A DNA stretch of 58,940 nt from Gammaproteobacteria bacterium (GTDB lineage Bacteria > Pseudomonadota > Gammaproteobacteria > Pseudomonadales > Balneatricaceae), in contig JASMLZ010000021.1 of assembly GCA_030748435.1 (NCBI GenBank), positions 1 through 58,940 of the forward strand. The letters are read 5' to 3'. The notes beneath the pieces are model-generated. The model had not been told where the DNA came from and did no database searches. It saw only the letters and a list, made by a program, of their open reading frames with translations. Below are positions 9,651-18,372 of the stretch, one piece after another (position 1 is the stretch's first letter; each line of letters opens with the position of its first letter). The position numbers and the translations under genes were made by a program.

Positions 9651-9788
9651 AGAGCTTGGCACGATGGTTATTTTGTCCTGTGGCAGTGTTAAAAACCTAC
9701 TCAATCGGTCATTTATCATGCATAAACTCCCTCTTTGCGTGCGTTTTTGCCTTGTCACAGAACAAAATTCCGGCTCGTGAAAAGCTCT
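9651..9788 (+). repeat. Dispersed inverted-repeat element, copy 1 (between ureD and ureA)
   Basis: This ~138-bp element has matching inverted ends. AGAGCTT...CACGA at the left is mirrored by TCGTG...AAGCTCT at the right. A second inner inverted segment pairs ATTTTGTCCTGTG with CACAGAACAAAAT. It recurs at 48569-48708 in inverted orientation, with 13 mismatches over about 127 aligned bases, and more distantly at 58011-58144. It carries no gene. It could be a MITE-like mobile fragment or a large RNA hairpin; here it splits the urease operon. Confidence 0.8.
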
Positions 9789-9800
9789 CTTATGTTTGTT

Positions 9801-10634
9801 TTATGTGGCCCAGATACGTGGTGGCATGGCTGCCCGCCCCATAATTTCCGGCCTTAATAAACACCATACTGCAGTTAGTAACTGCAACATTTCCTGACTC
9901 TGGTGGGCCAATACACGCACCACCAACAGGCCATCAAAATAACTGGCCCCTGCCCATATTTGCGGGGCATAGCTAGCCAGCGTGGTTTGTACCTGCTCGA
10001 CTAAAATATCATCCGCCATGGTTGCCACCAGCATGGCCTGAGCACTAAAACCGCGCATGCCTACTGGGTCACTTATCATCGATTGCCCCTGGGTCGCAAA
10101 ACGATCCAGCAGCAATAGCTCGCCATCACGATAGAAAGCAAAATCACTATCAATACAACCCCTGGTAAAGCCTTCATCGTTGGCCGGCCGGCCCAGACAA
10201 TTTATTTCCCAACCAATAAACTGGCCACCTTCAGCAAGATGTACATCTGTCTTAATGGCTGTATTGGTACCTGGAAAGAAAATATTTTCTAACGGCATCC
10301 ATTCCAGTGTAGCGCCACTGGCAATGTGCAAATTTTGCTGTAACCGGGCTTGCGGCCCGGCGGAGCGATAAAATTTGGTTGCCCCGGGCGTAGTTAATAG
10401 CACCTGTCCCTGGGGATGCACCTGAATATTAATATCAAGTTGATCTCCGCCAACCACCCCACCAGGAGGATGCAATAGATAGGTATGATTCAGATTGCCT
10501 TCTGGAAAAAAAGCCCTCTGTACAGCCAATGGACCACGCCTGTGGGATGCGGTAAGGCGAGTTTTGCCCGCTTTAGGAGCAAATTCCAAAGCAAGATCCG
10601 CTTGCCAACTAGAGCGTGAAGACATATGTTTCAT
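9801..10634 (-). CDS. ureD: Urease accessory protein UreD (UreH)
   Basis: UreD binds apo-urease and, with UreF and UreG, forms the nickel-insertion complex. The 277-residue protein has the family signatures SHRRGPLAVQRAFFPE, LLHPPGGVVGGDQL, LTTPGATKFYRS and LEWMPLENIFFPG. Starting at ATG 10634 gives the usual N-terminus; an ATG three codons later is an alternative. It begins 9 bp after urtE, tying the transporter and enzyme halves of the cluster into one unit. It is separated from ureA by the repeat element. Confidence 0.96.
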   Translation of the reverse strand: MKHMSSRSSWQADLALEFAPKAGKTRLTASHRRGPLAVQRAFFPEGNLNHTYLLHPPGGVVGGDQLDINIQVHPQGQVLLTTPGATKFYRSAGPQARLQQNLHIASGATLEWMPLENIFFPGTNTAIKTDVHLAEGGQFIGWEINCLGRPANDEGFTRGCIDSDFAFYRDGELLLLDRFATQGQSMISDPVGMRGFSAQAMLVATMADDILVEQVQTTLASYAPQIWAGASYFDGLLVVRVLAHQSQEMLQLLTAVWCLLRPEIMGRAAMPPRIWAT

Positions 10635-10643
10635 GGATATAGT

Positions 10644-11339
10644 CTATACCGTCAAATACTGTCTAACCAGACTATCGTCCAAATCGCCCATATTACCCTG
10701 TGCTACACTGCGACCACGATCCAAAATACAAAAATGATCACCCACCCGTCTGGCAAAAGGCAGCTTTTGCTCTACCAGCAATACAGTTAAACCAAGTTGT
10801 TGATTTAATTTGCCAATAATATCGCCGATCTCCTGCACAATATTGGGTTGGATCCCTTCTGTTGGTTCATCCAGAATCAATAGTTTGGGATTTACCACCA
10901 GAGCACGGGCAATAGCCAACTGCTGTTGCTGGCCACCACTGAGGTCACCACCACGGCGTGACAACATATCCTTGAGAACCGGAAACAGGTCAAAAATATA
11001 AGGCGCAATGGTGCGCTGTCCACGCGGCAAAACAGGCAAACCTATTTGCAGGTTTTCTTCTACCGTTAGTAAAGGAAAAATCTGCCGGCCCTGAGGCACA
11101 TAGCCTATACCCAGGCCTGGCCGGGCTTCCACACTTAATCTGGTCAGGTTCTGATCTTCAAAATAAATAGCACCACTGCTGGTTTTTAACTGGCCCATAA
11201 TACAATTTAACAGGGTGGTTTTGCCTACCCCATTGCGGCCCATCAGCACTGTACACTGGCCCTGTTCCACATGCACATCCAGATCCCAAAGAATATGGCT
11301 CTGTCCGTAATACTGATTAATTTTTTCTACCTTGAGCAT
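10644..11339 (-). CDS. urtE: Urea ABC transporter ATPase UrtE
   Basis: This is one of the two LivF/LivG-like ATPases that power the urea importer. The 231-residue protein has Walker A GRNGVGKTTLLNCIMG, the ABC signature DLSGGQQQQLAIARAL and Walker B LLILDEPTEGIQPNIV. The run QYYGQSHILWDLD at the N-terminus and EPTEGIQPNI are typical of UrtE. It lies 3 bp after urtD and 9 bp before ureD. The product is cytoplasmic and membrane-associated with UrtB/UrtC. Confidence 0.95.
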   Translation of the reverse strand: MLKVEKINQYYGQSHILWDLDVHVEQGQCTVLMGRNGVGKTTLLNCIMGQLKTSSGAIYFEDQNLTRLSVEARPGLGIGYVPQGRQIFPLLTVEENLQIGLPVLPRGQRTIAPYIFDLFPVLKDMLSRRGGDLSGGQQQQLAIARALVVNPKLLILDEPTEGIQPNIVQEIGDIIGKLNQQLGLTVLLVEQKLPFARRVGDHFCILDRGRSVAQGNMGDLDDSLVRQYLTV

Positions 11340-11342
11340 GCC

Positions 11343-12191
11343 CTATTCCCCTAGATATACCTGCTTAACACGATCATCATCCTGAATTTGTGCCATCGTC
11401 CCTTCTGCCAGCACAGAGCCCTGATGCAAGACACTAACCGTCTTGCCTCCAGCGGATAGATTGCGCACAAACTCCATATCATGTTCCACCACCACTACGG
11501 AGTGCTTACCAGCCAGAGAACGCAACAGTTCAGCGGTTTTATCCATCTCTTGGTGAGTCATGCCTGCCACCGGCTCATCCACTAGCAACAAGCGTGGTTT
11601 TTGCATCAGTAGAGCGCCAATTTCCAGCCATTGTTTCTGCCCGTGAGAGAGTGCTCCAGCCGCTTTGTTGATTTGATCCTCAAGGCCAATCAAGGCCAGT
11701 ATTTCAGCCATTTCATGAGTCTGCTCAGTGCTCATCCTGGCACCCAATAAACTCAAGAAGTCACGCGGCTGGGCCATGGCCAGTTCAAGATTTTCCCAAA
11801 CACTCAGATTTTCAAACACCGTTGGTTTCTGAAATTTGCGCCCGATACCAGCCTGAGCGATGGCCGGTTCATCCATCTCTAGCAGATTGATGGTTTGGCC
11901 AAAATAAGCCACCCCAGTATCGGGTTTGGTTTTGCCTGTAATAATGTCCATCATGGTGGTTTTGCCAGCACCATTGGGGCCAATAATGCAGCGCAGCTCG
12001 CCGTTTCCAATATAAAGATTAAGATCATTAATGGCCTGAAAGCCATCAAAGGCAACCGACAAAGACTCCAAATACAGCAGTACTGACTTGTCTACATTTA
12101 AAGCTGGATTATGTTGTGGCGTCAGAAAATCAAATACCTTGCCACGCTCAGGGTAGTTTTTGGCTTCACTCTCAAAATCTATTACCATCAC
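11343..12191 (-). CDS. urtD: Urea ABC transporter ATPase UrtD
   Basis: This is the LivG-like ATPase of the urea importer, 282 residues. Walker A is GPNGAGKTTMMDIITG, the signature region LSHGQKQWLEIGALL and Walker B LLLVDEPVAGMTHQEM. The signature reads LSHGQ rather than LSGGQ, as is usual for UrtD. An N-terminal extension of about 35 residues precedes the ABC domain. The start overlaps the urtC stop by 4 bp, which indicates translational coupling. Confidence 0.95.
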   Translation of the reverse strand: MMVIDFESEAKNYPERGKVFDFLTPQHNPALNVDKSVLLYLESLSVAFDGFQAINDLNLYIGNGELRCIIGPNGAGKTTMMDIITGKTKPDTGVAYFGQTINLLEMDEPAIAQAGIGRKFQKPTVFENLSVWENLELAMAQPRDFLSLLGARMSTEQTHEMAEILALIGLEDQINKAAGALSHGQKQWLEIGALLMQKPRLLLVDEPVAGMTHQEMDKTAELLRSLAGKHSVVVVEHDMEFVRNLSAGGKTVSVLHQGSVLAEGTMAQIQDDDRVKQVYLGE

Positions 12192-13270
12192 TTGGCTTCC
12201 TTACGTTTTAGCAATCCGGTTACGCCACGCGGCAACAACAGGGTCACCAGGACAAATAAACCACCCAGAGCAAACAGCCAGACATCAGGCAATTCAACCG
12301 TAAAGTATGATTTGGCATAATTGATCAGGATGGCACCCAAAACGGCACCGTAAAGGGTCGCCCGACCACCTACGGCAACCCATACCACCACCTCAATGGA
12401 ATTAATCGGCGAAAATTCATTGGGGTTGATAATTCCTACCTGAGGCACATATAAGGCCCCTGCTACACCCGCCAGAACAGCCGAGAAGGTAAACACCCAA
12501 AGCTTGATATTTTCTACTCTGTAACCCATAAAACGGGCCCGTGATTCACCATCGCGCACCGCCACAACAGCTTTACCAGCCCGGCTGGTGGTAATAGCCC
12601 GGCACAATAAATATCCGACAATTAAGGCCACAGCACTGGCAATAAATAAAGCGATTTTGGTTTGCTCACTTTGCAAGCTAAAACCCAAAATATCTTTAAA
12701 GTCGGTTAAACCATTATTGCCGCCAAAACCCATTTCATTGCGGTAGAAGGCCAACATCAGGGCATAGGTCATGGCTTGTGTAATGATAGACAGATACACC
12801 CCGGAAACCCGGGACCGAAAAGCCAGATAGCCAAACACAAAAGCCAACACGCCTGGCACCAGCATAATCATCAGTGCCGCCAGCCAAAACTGATCAAAAC
12901 CCTGCCAAAACCAGGGCAATTCCTGCCAATTTAAAAACACCATAAAATCAGGCAGATTAGGATCGCCATACACACCCCGGTCACCAATCTGGCGCATCAG
13001 GTACATGCCCATAGCATAGCCACCCAGAGCAAAAAATGCCGCGTGCCCAAGGGTAAGAATACCCAAATAACCCCACACCAAATCTACCGCCACCGCCAGT
13101 AGGGCCAGGGTCAGATATTTACCCAATAAACTTACCGAATAGGTCGGAACATGCAGGCTTGAGCTGTCTGGCAGAGCATTTAATATTGGCACCAATATAA
13201 TCGCCAGCAGCAAGCTGCCGATTAACAACTGCCCACCACGGTCCTGATTAAGTAAACGTATCATCTTCAC
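12188..13270 (-). CDS. urtC: Urea ABC transporter permease UrtC
   Basis: This 360-residue inner-membrane permease of the LivM type has about ten hydrophobic segments. Family motifs include DLVWGYLGILTLGHAAFFALGG in its N-terminal half, FRSRVSGVYLSIITQAMTYA and GRATLYGAVLGAILIN. It forms the translocation path with UrtB. Its start codon directly abuts the urtB stop and its end overlaps urtD, so the genes are tightly coupled. Confidence 0.95.
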   Translation of the reverse strand: MKMIRLLNQDRGGQLLIGSLLLAIILVPILNALPDSSSLHVPTYSVSLLGKYLTLALLAVAVDLVWGYLGILTLGHAAFFALGGYAMGMYLMRQIGDRGVYGDPNLPDFMVFLNWQELPWFWQGFDQFWLAALMIMLVPGVLAFVFGYLAFRSRVSGVYLSIITQAMTYALMLAFYRNEMGFGGNNGLTDFKDILGFSLQSEQTKIALFIASAVALIVGYLLCRAITTSRAGKAVVAVRDGESRARFMGYRVENIKLWVFTFSAVLAGVAGALYVPQVGIINPNEFSPINSIEVVVWVAVGGRATLYGAVLGAILINYAKSYFTVELPDVWLFALGGLFVLVTLLLPRGVTGLLKRKEAK

Positions 13271-14887
13271 TTAGTCCTCTGCCGCACGTCCACGCTGCGG
13301 GAATAAACCACGGGGACGCTTTTGTATAAACAAGATAATAAAAATCAACACCAGAATCTTGGCCAGTACAGCACCGGCCCATGGTTCCAGTAGTTTGTTA
13401 GCCACACCCAGACTTAAACCAGCCACCAGTGTGCCCCACAGGTTGCCTACGCCACCAAACACTACGACCATAAAGGAATCAATAATGTAGGCCTGTCCCA
13501 TATTGGGGCCAACATTGGTTAGTTGGGATAAGGCCACTCCGGCAATACCGGCTACGCCAGAACCCAAACCAAAGGTTAGTGCATCTACCCACTCAGAACG
13601 TACACCCATAGCCCGGGCCATATTGCGATTTTGTGAAACTGCCCTCACTTGTAAACCCAAGCGAGTACGTTTCATAATTGCTAGCAACAACAGGAACACC
13701 AGCAAACAAAAAGCGATAATATACATACGACTCTGGGTTAACGACAAGAGTGGATTAATATCAATTAAACCAGCCATCCAGGCAGGGGTTTCGACACTGC
13801 GATTAAGGGGTGAGAAAATACTCCGCACCGCCTGTTGCAGTATTAAGGAAATACCAAAGGTGGCCAACAGGGTTTCCAGAGGCCGACCATAGAGAAAGCG
13901 AATCACACCGCGCTCCAGCAAAATGCCCACCAACCCCGACACCACAAACGCCGCCGGCACAGCAACCAATAAAGACCAGCCAATATGATTGGGCATTAGC
14001 TGTTGAATCACATAAGTGGTGTAGGCACCGATCATAATCAGTTCCCCGTGGGCCATATTAATGACCCCCATAACACCAAAGGTAATAGCCAGACCAATAC
14101 CGGCCAGCACCAGCACCGAACCCAGACTTAAACCAAAGTAAAGGGTTTCGACACCATTATAAAAATCAATTTTGCCATTTATCCTGTCCACAGCCTGACT
14201 CGCCAAAGGCGCCAAATCAGACTCTGAATAAGTCTGTAAAAACTGTTTCAGGGCATTCAAAGCAGCCGGTTGCAAGCTCTCGCCCAGAGTCTTGATTGCC
14301 GCCTCTTGTTGGTCTTTGTCCTTGGACTGCAAGGTCGCTACCGCCAGCACCAAATCAAATGCTGCCTGCACCTCGGCATCCGTTTCCTGGGCGAGTAAAT
14401 CGGTAACAGTCGCTATCAAATCGGGATCGGTATTGCCCATTATCGCCTCGGCAGCGGCAATGCGTTGCTGTGGCTCGACTGCGGTCAATCCGGCCCTGGC
14501 GATATACTGTCGGAATAATGCCCGCAAGTGATTATTAATACTCACGCGCTTAAAATTACGTTTTTTAGCGATGGTCACAGACTCGCCATCACTGAGACGT
14601 GCAGCCACAGCACCCTTGCGGGCATCCGTCACCCGATATAAACGCTTTTCTTTTTTCTGATAATACAACTCACTGGCAAGCATTAATTCCATTAACTGCA
14701 CAGCCTGCTGCGTGTCGGCCTTATACCAGGCCATCATAATATGTTCTTTTTGCTCAAACTTGGCTTTGATTAAAGCCTGCTCATGGGCAAGAAATTCAGC
14801 CTCACCAGCTTGGGTAATGGTCGCCAACACCAACAGCAAACAACCGATACTCCAGTGTAAACCTTTTATAAGCTTCTGATACAACAT
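13271..14887 (-). CDS. urtB: Urea ABC transporter permease UrtB
   Basis: This 538-residue LivH-type permease has the long N-terminal extension usual for proteobacterial UrtB. A signal-like hydrophobic segment (residues about 10-28) is followed by roughly 200 polar, helical residues. The membrane domain starts near residue 250 with GLSLGSVLVLAGIGLAITFG and GVINMAHGELIMIGAYTTYV. The C-terminal half contains LGLQVRAVSQNRNMARAMG. An AGGGTGAGAGC leader precedes the ATG. A terminator-like hairpin sits between urtA and this gene and would make its mRNA less abundant than that of urtA. Confidence 0.95.
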   Translation of the reverse strand: MLYQKLIKGLHWSIGCLLLVLATITQAGEAEFLAHEQALIKAKFEQKEHIMMAWYKADTQQAVQLMELMLASELYYQKKEKRLYRVTDARKGAVAARLSDGESVTIAKKRNFKRVSINNHLRALFRQYIARAGLTAVEPQQRIAAAEAIMGNTDPDLIATVTDLLAQETDAEVQAAFDLVLAVATLQSKDKDQQEAAIKTLGESLQPAALNALKQFLQTYSESDLAPLASQAVDRINGKIDFYNGVETLYFGLSLGSVLVLAGIGLAITFGVMGVINMAHGELIMIGAYTTYVIQQLMPNHIGWSLLVAVPAAFVVSGLVGILLERGVIRFLYGRPLETLLATFGISLILQQAVRSIFSPLNRSVETPAWMAGLIDINPLLSLTQSRMYIIAFCLLVFLLLLAIMKRTRLGLQVRAVSQNRNMARAMGVRSEWVDALTFGLGSGVAGIAGVALSQLTNVGPNMGQAYIIDSFMVVVFGGVGNLWGTLVAGLSLGVANKLLEPWAGAVLAKILVLIFIILFIQKRPRGLFPQRGRAAED

Positions 14888-14911
14888 GCTCTCACCCTAA
14901 AAACAGAAACA

Positions 14912-14931
14912 GGGAGCGCCTTCGCGCTCCC
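14912..14931 (-). terminator. Intrinsic terminator/attenuator between urtA and urtB
   Basis: An 8-bp perfect GC stem (GGGAGCGC / GCGCTCCC, 4-nt loop) is followed on the minus strand by TGTTTCTGTTTTT. It lies after the urtA stop and before urtB. This is the place where many ABC operons attenuate transcription to give excess binding protein. Confidence 0.8.
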
Positions 14932-14970
14932 TTTTTAACTGGGTAATAAAGCTATAAATAGCTTATATCA

Positions 14971-16254
14971 TTAGAAGTTCTGGCCAGAACACTTACCAGT
15001 TTCTACATTGTAGTTACCGCAGGACAGAGGCGCACGCCAGTCAGCAATAAGGTCTTTGGAACCTGGCAGGAAATCAGACCAAGCATCACCAACCACAAGA
15101 CCATCAGTAGAAGAAACAACTTCAAACTGACCGTCATCCTGAATTTCACCAATCAGCACTGGCTTGGAAATATGATGGTTAGGCATCATGGAAGACAAAC
15201 CACCAGTCAAGTTAGGTACAGACACACCGATAATGGCATCTTGCACTGCTGGCGCAGCAGTTGTACCAGCCTTCTCGACTGCTTTCACCCACATATTGAA
15301 ACCAATATAGTGCGCTTCCATAGGGTCGTTAGTCACACGATCTTCATCCTGGATAAAGGCATGCCAGTTGTCGATAAACTCGTCATTGGCTTCGCTATCA
15401 ACACTCATAAAGTAGTTCCAGGCAGCCAGGTGACCTACCAGAGGACCCGTATCCATACCAGACAGCTCTTCTTCACCTACGGAGAAGGCTACCACAGGAA
15501 TATCGGCAGAGCTGATACCCTGAGCACCCAATTCCTTATAGAAAGGCACGTTAGCATCACCGTTAATGGTAGAAACTACAGCAGTTTTCTTGCCTTCAGC
15601 ACCGAATTTTTTGATATCAGAAACAATAGACTGCCAGTCAGAATGACCAAAAGGCGTGTAATTAATCATAATATCTTCTGCCGCTACACCACTGTCTTGC
15701 AGGTAGGCTTCCAGAATCTTGTTGGTGGTACGTGGGTATACATAGTCAGTACCCGCCAATACCCAGCGCTCAACACCCAATTCATCCATCAGGTAATCAA
15801 CTGCTGGAATAGCCTGCTGGTTTGGCGCTGCACCTGTATAGAATACATTTTTAGAGGACTCTTCACCCTCATACTGCACAGGATAGAACACCACACTGTC
15901 CAGCTCTTCTACTACCGGCAAGATGGACTTACGAGATACAGATGTCCAGCAACCGAAAATAGCGGCTACTTCATCTTTTTCAATCAACTCACGCGCTTTT
16001 TCGGCAAACAGCGGCCAATTGGATGCAGGGTCAACTACCACAGGCTCCAGTTGCTTACCCAGCAAGCCACCCTTCTTGTTCTGCTCTTCAATCAGCATCA
16101 ACATGGTATCTTTTAGGGTCGTTTCACTGATGGCCATAGTGCCAGAAAGAGAGTGCAAAACACCCACTTTAATAGTATCAGCCGCTAGCACCAGATTAGA
16201 AGCAGAAACAGCCGCTACCAAAGTAGCGCACTGCAAAAAACGGTTGTTAAACAT
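14971..16254 (-). CDS. urtA: Urea ABC transporter substrate-binding protein UrtA
   Basis: This 427-residue periplasmic urea-binding protein is the first gene of the urea unit. The signal peptide ends near LVLAADTIKVG, followed by the family motifs VGVLHSLSGTMAISETTLKD, AIFGCWTSVSRKSILPVVE and VVFYPVQYEGEESS. An AGGAG leader lies just upstream of the ATG. A consensus sigma-54 promoter lies 52 bp upstream, implying nitrogen-limitation control through NtrC. A hairpin after the stop codon would give high urtA mRNA relative to downstream genes. Confidence 0.96.
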   Translation of the reverse strand: MFNNRFLQCATLVAAVSASNLVLAADTIKVGVLHSLSGTMAISETTLKDTMLMLIEEQNKKGGLLGKQLEPVVVDPASNWPLFAEKARELIEKDEVAAIFGCWTSVSRKSILPVVEELDSVVFYPVQYEGEESSKNVFYTGAAPNQQAIPAVDYLMDELGVERWVLAGTDYVYPRTTNKILEAYLQDSGVAAEDIMINYTPFGHSDWQSIVSDIKKFGAEGKKTAVVSTINGDANVPFYKELGAQGISSADIPVVAFSVGEEELSGMDTGPLVGHLAAWNYFMSVDSEANDEFIDNWHAFIQDEDRVTNDPMEAHYIGFNMWVKAVEKAGTTAAPAVQDAIIGVSVPNLTGGLSSMMPNHHISKPVLIGEIQDDGQFEVVSSTDGLVVGDAWSDFLPGSKDLIADWRAPLSCGNYNVETGKCSGQNF

Positions 16255-16305
16255 ATAAATCTCCTCGGATTATTAAAATGACTTGCAACGTCAGCTAGCT
16301 GATTT

Positions 16306-16320
16306 GCAATTGACGTGCCA
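16306..16320 (-). promoter_or_regulatory. Sigma-54 promoter of the urt-ure unit
   Basis: Read on the minus strand, the sequence is TGGCACGTCAATTGC, a perfect match to the -24/-12 consensus TGGCAC-N5-TTGC. The start codon of urtA is 52 bp downstream. Sigma-54 promoters require an enhancer-binding activator; NtrC is the expected one for urea uptake. An AT-rich stretch at about 16345-16378 could serve for IHF bending. Confidence 0.85.
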
Positions 16321-16683
16321 AACCCTATAACAATCCTAGAAAATTCTTTTTTATTTATAATTCAATTATTTATAAAACCTTGACAAATAGTAGGTAAACT
16401 CTGTTGGATAACAGTAATAATGAGCATGTGCGCCAAAAGATTGCTAGGCACCAAAAAATCGCACTAATTTAGCGCATCTTTGAAGATCAGGCTTAGTGTG
16501 CAAACAACATATTTCAACGCTAGCCATTAGCAGGCTACAACAACATGACCGCAAGGTCGGTCAAGGGGCAACCGGTGGGGAGTGCCTTAATATAAGGTAT
16601 CGACTTGGAAACTATGGTTGTCCAGTTTTTTGATATCATATGCCTTTTCAACGCTACGCTGCGGCATACATGTGCAACAATAA
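16321..16683. other. Upstream region of the urt promoter, no gene
   Basis: No reading frame with coding character is present. NtrC sites would be expected here. One half-site-like GGCACC occurs near 16446-16451 and GTGCGCC near 16426, but I see no full TGCACC-N5-GGTGCA dyad. The stretch 16345-16378 is strongly AT-rich. Confidence 0.4.
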
Positions 16684-16709
16684 CATGACGTATTGATCAT
16701 AATGTCATG
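16684..16709. promoter_or_regulatory. Nested palindrome, possible operator
   Basis: CATGAC at 16684-16689 and GTCATG at 16704-16709 are perfect inverted arms. The 6-bp palindrome TGATCA (16694-16699) lies exactly at their shared centre. The site lies about 95 bp beyond the ppiC stop and about 430 bp upstream of urtA. It has no T-run and so looks like a dimeric regulator site rather than a terminator. The binding protein is unknown. Confidence 0.4.
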
Positions 16710-16802
16710 CTAATAAGAGCAACAGATAGCCAGACTATCTCCCATGGATAAGAGGAGTTATAGGCTGGCCATATAAGGGACAGGTTCTGTTTTATATCTG
16801 CA

Positions 16803-17624
16803 CTACTGCACCAATGGTGAAGCTGCGGCCTGAATATCAACCCCCTCTATACTGGCGGCACCAGCGAGCAAGGCAACATACTGGGAAATGGCCTGATGGT
16901 AAACCCGGTCGCGCAAATAACTGGCGATGGCATCAGCCACCTGATCATAGGGTAATGGCGTACCATCAATACGTTGATCAACACGCACTATGTGATAGCC
17001 ATAGCGGCTTTCAATTGGGATCATTGCCAAGCCTTTAGGCAATGCCAGTACCTGACGTTCAAATTCCGGCACCGTAGAACCCTTGGTGATCTGCCCCAAA
17101 CTGCCCTGCATATCCTTGGAAGGACAAGCAGAATGCTGCTGTGCTAATGGCGCAAACTGATCAGGATTAGCTTGTAACTTTTTGACCAAAGCTTCAGCCT
17201 GAGTCTTTGCCTGCTCACGCTCGCTCGGATCTCGCGGATCCGCTGCCAACAAGATATGACTGGCAGCCATAATCGTGGGACTTTTAAACTTATCCGGGTT
17301 AGCAGAAAAATACCGGTAACAGGCTTCTGCATCGGCTTCAGGGCGCTGTATTTCCTGTTCTAACAAGACACGAATCATGGCTTCATCGTTGCTTTCGCCT
17401 GCCTGTGCCTGTGCCTCAATACCCAATTCATCAGCACGTTGCAGCATCAGCTCTTTGACTACCAGAGCGCGAGCTGCAGACTGCTGTGCCTGCTCTACCT
17501 TTTCGGCTGTGTGGTACTGCATTTCGGTTAGGATAGCCTCTTCACTGATAGCAATACCATTTACCATTACCTGGGCAAAGTGATTTTCGGTGGGGGTAAC
17601 GTCTACACTGTCAATTAATTGCAT
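16803..17624 (-). CDS. PpiC-type (NifM-like) peptidyl-prolyl isomerase of the nar operon
   Basis: This 273-residue protein has no signal peptide and carries a C-terminal parvulin domain. MAASHILLAADPRDPSEREQ opens the domain, QHSACPSKDMQGSLGQITKG is its centre, and RYGYHIVRVDQR closes it. The N-terminal helical half resembles NifM. In Pseudomonas a PpiC-type gene also follows narI, so it is inferred to help fold or assemble cytoplasmic nitrate reductase. That role rests on position only. It follows narI by 59 bp and appears to be the last gene of the operon. Confidence 0.88.
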   Translation of the reverse strand: MQLIDSVDVTPTENHFAQVMVNGIAISEEAILTEMQYHTAEKVEQAQQSAARALVVKELMLQRADELGIEAQAQAGESNDEAMIRVLLEQEIQRPEADAEACYRYFSANPDKFKSPTIMAASHILLAADPRDPSEREQAKTQAEALVKKLQANPDQFAPLAQQHSACPSKDMQGSLGQITKGSTVPEFERQVLALPKGLAMIPIESRYGYHIVRVDQRIDGTPLPYDQVADAIASYLRDRVYHQAISQYVALLAGAASIEGVDIQAAASPLVQ

Positions 17625-17683
17625 AATTTTTTCCCTTGCTTGGTCAGGGGACGAAAACGTAAAGCATCCGTCCCCTGCCTTGG

Positions 17684-18361
17684 CTAGCCGCGCTGACGCA
17701 CGATCTGGTAATTACGAGCGAAGTACTTTACTGGCACACTAAGCACATGCACAAGGCGAGTAAATGGAAATACCACAAACAGGCTCAGCCCCAAGAATAT
17801 ATGCAGCTTGTAGATAATGCTAATACCTTCAAGGTGAGAAGCAGCATCGCTCTGGAAGGTCACAATACCCTGTGCCCAGGCAGCCAATTCCAACATCACG
17901 CTGCCATCCAGATGTTGCATGGATGGAATCAAAGTTAGCATACCTAAACCTGCCTGAGTCACCAGCATCACTAACACCAGAATATCACCTTTGCTACTGG
18001 TAGCACGCACGCGTGGGTTGGTAAGCCGACGCTTTAACAGCAAAATACCACCCCACAGGGCAAACGCACCGGCAAAGCCCCCTGCGACCATAGCTACCAT
18101 TTGCTTGGTAGCAGACGTCATAAACACTTCATATACAGCATGGGGTGTTAACAGACCAACGACATGGCCAAAGACGATAAAAATAACGCCTACGTGAAAC
18201 AGGTTGCTAGCCAAACGGAAGCCTTTTTTATCCAGCATTTGGCTGGAACCGGCTTTCCATGTGTACTGTTCACGATCATAGCGGGCCCAACTACCTACCA
18301 AAAATACCACCAAGGCAAAGTAAGGGTAGAGACCAAACAATAGCTCATTAATATAGGACAT
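17684..18361 (-). CDS. narI: Respiratory nitrate reductase gamma subunit NarI
   Basis: NarI is the di-haem b membrane subunit that takes electrons from quinol and passes them to NarH. The 225-residue protein has five hydrophobic helices. Two His-containing segments, LFHVGVIFIVFGHVVGLL and YKLHIFLGLSLFVVFPFTRL followed by VHVLS, hold the haem ligands. The ATG at 18361 was chosen because AGGAGAAACATT precedes it; an upstream start would overlap narJ. Size and motif order are canonical. Confidence 0.96.
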   Translation of the reverse strand: MSYINELLFGLYPYFALVVFLVGSWARYDREQYTWKAGSSQMLDKKGFRLASNLFHVGVIFIVFGHVVGLLTPHAVYEVFMTSATKQMVAMVAGGFAGAFALWGGILLLKRRLTNPRVRATSSKGDILVLVMLVTQAGLGMLTLIPSMQHLDGSVMLELAAWAQGIVTFQSDAASHLEGISIIYKLHIFLGLSLFVVFPFTRLVHVLSVPVKYFARNYQIVRQRG

Positions 18362-18372
18362 AATGTTTCTCC

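Noticed and set aside
15172-16116. A 314-codon frame antisense to urtA
   Set aside because: It lies completely within urtA, has no homology and reflects codon use of the sense gene.
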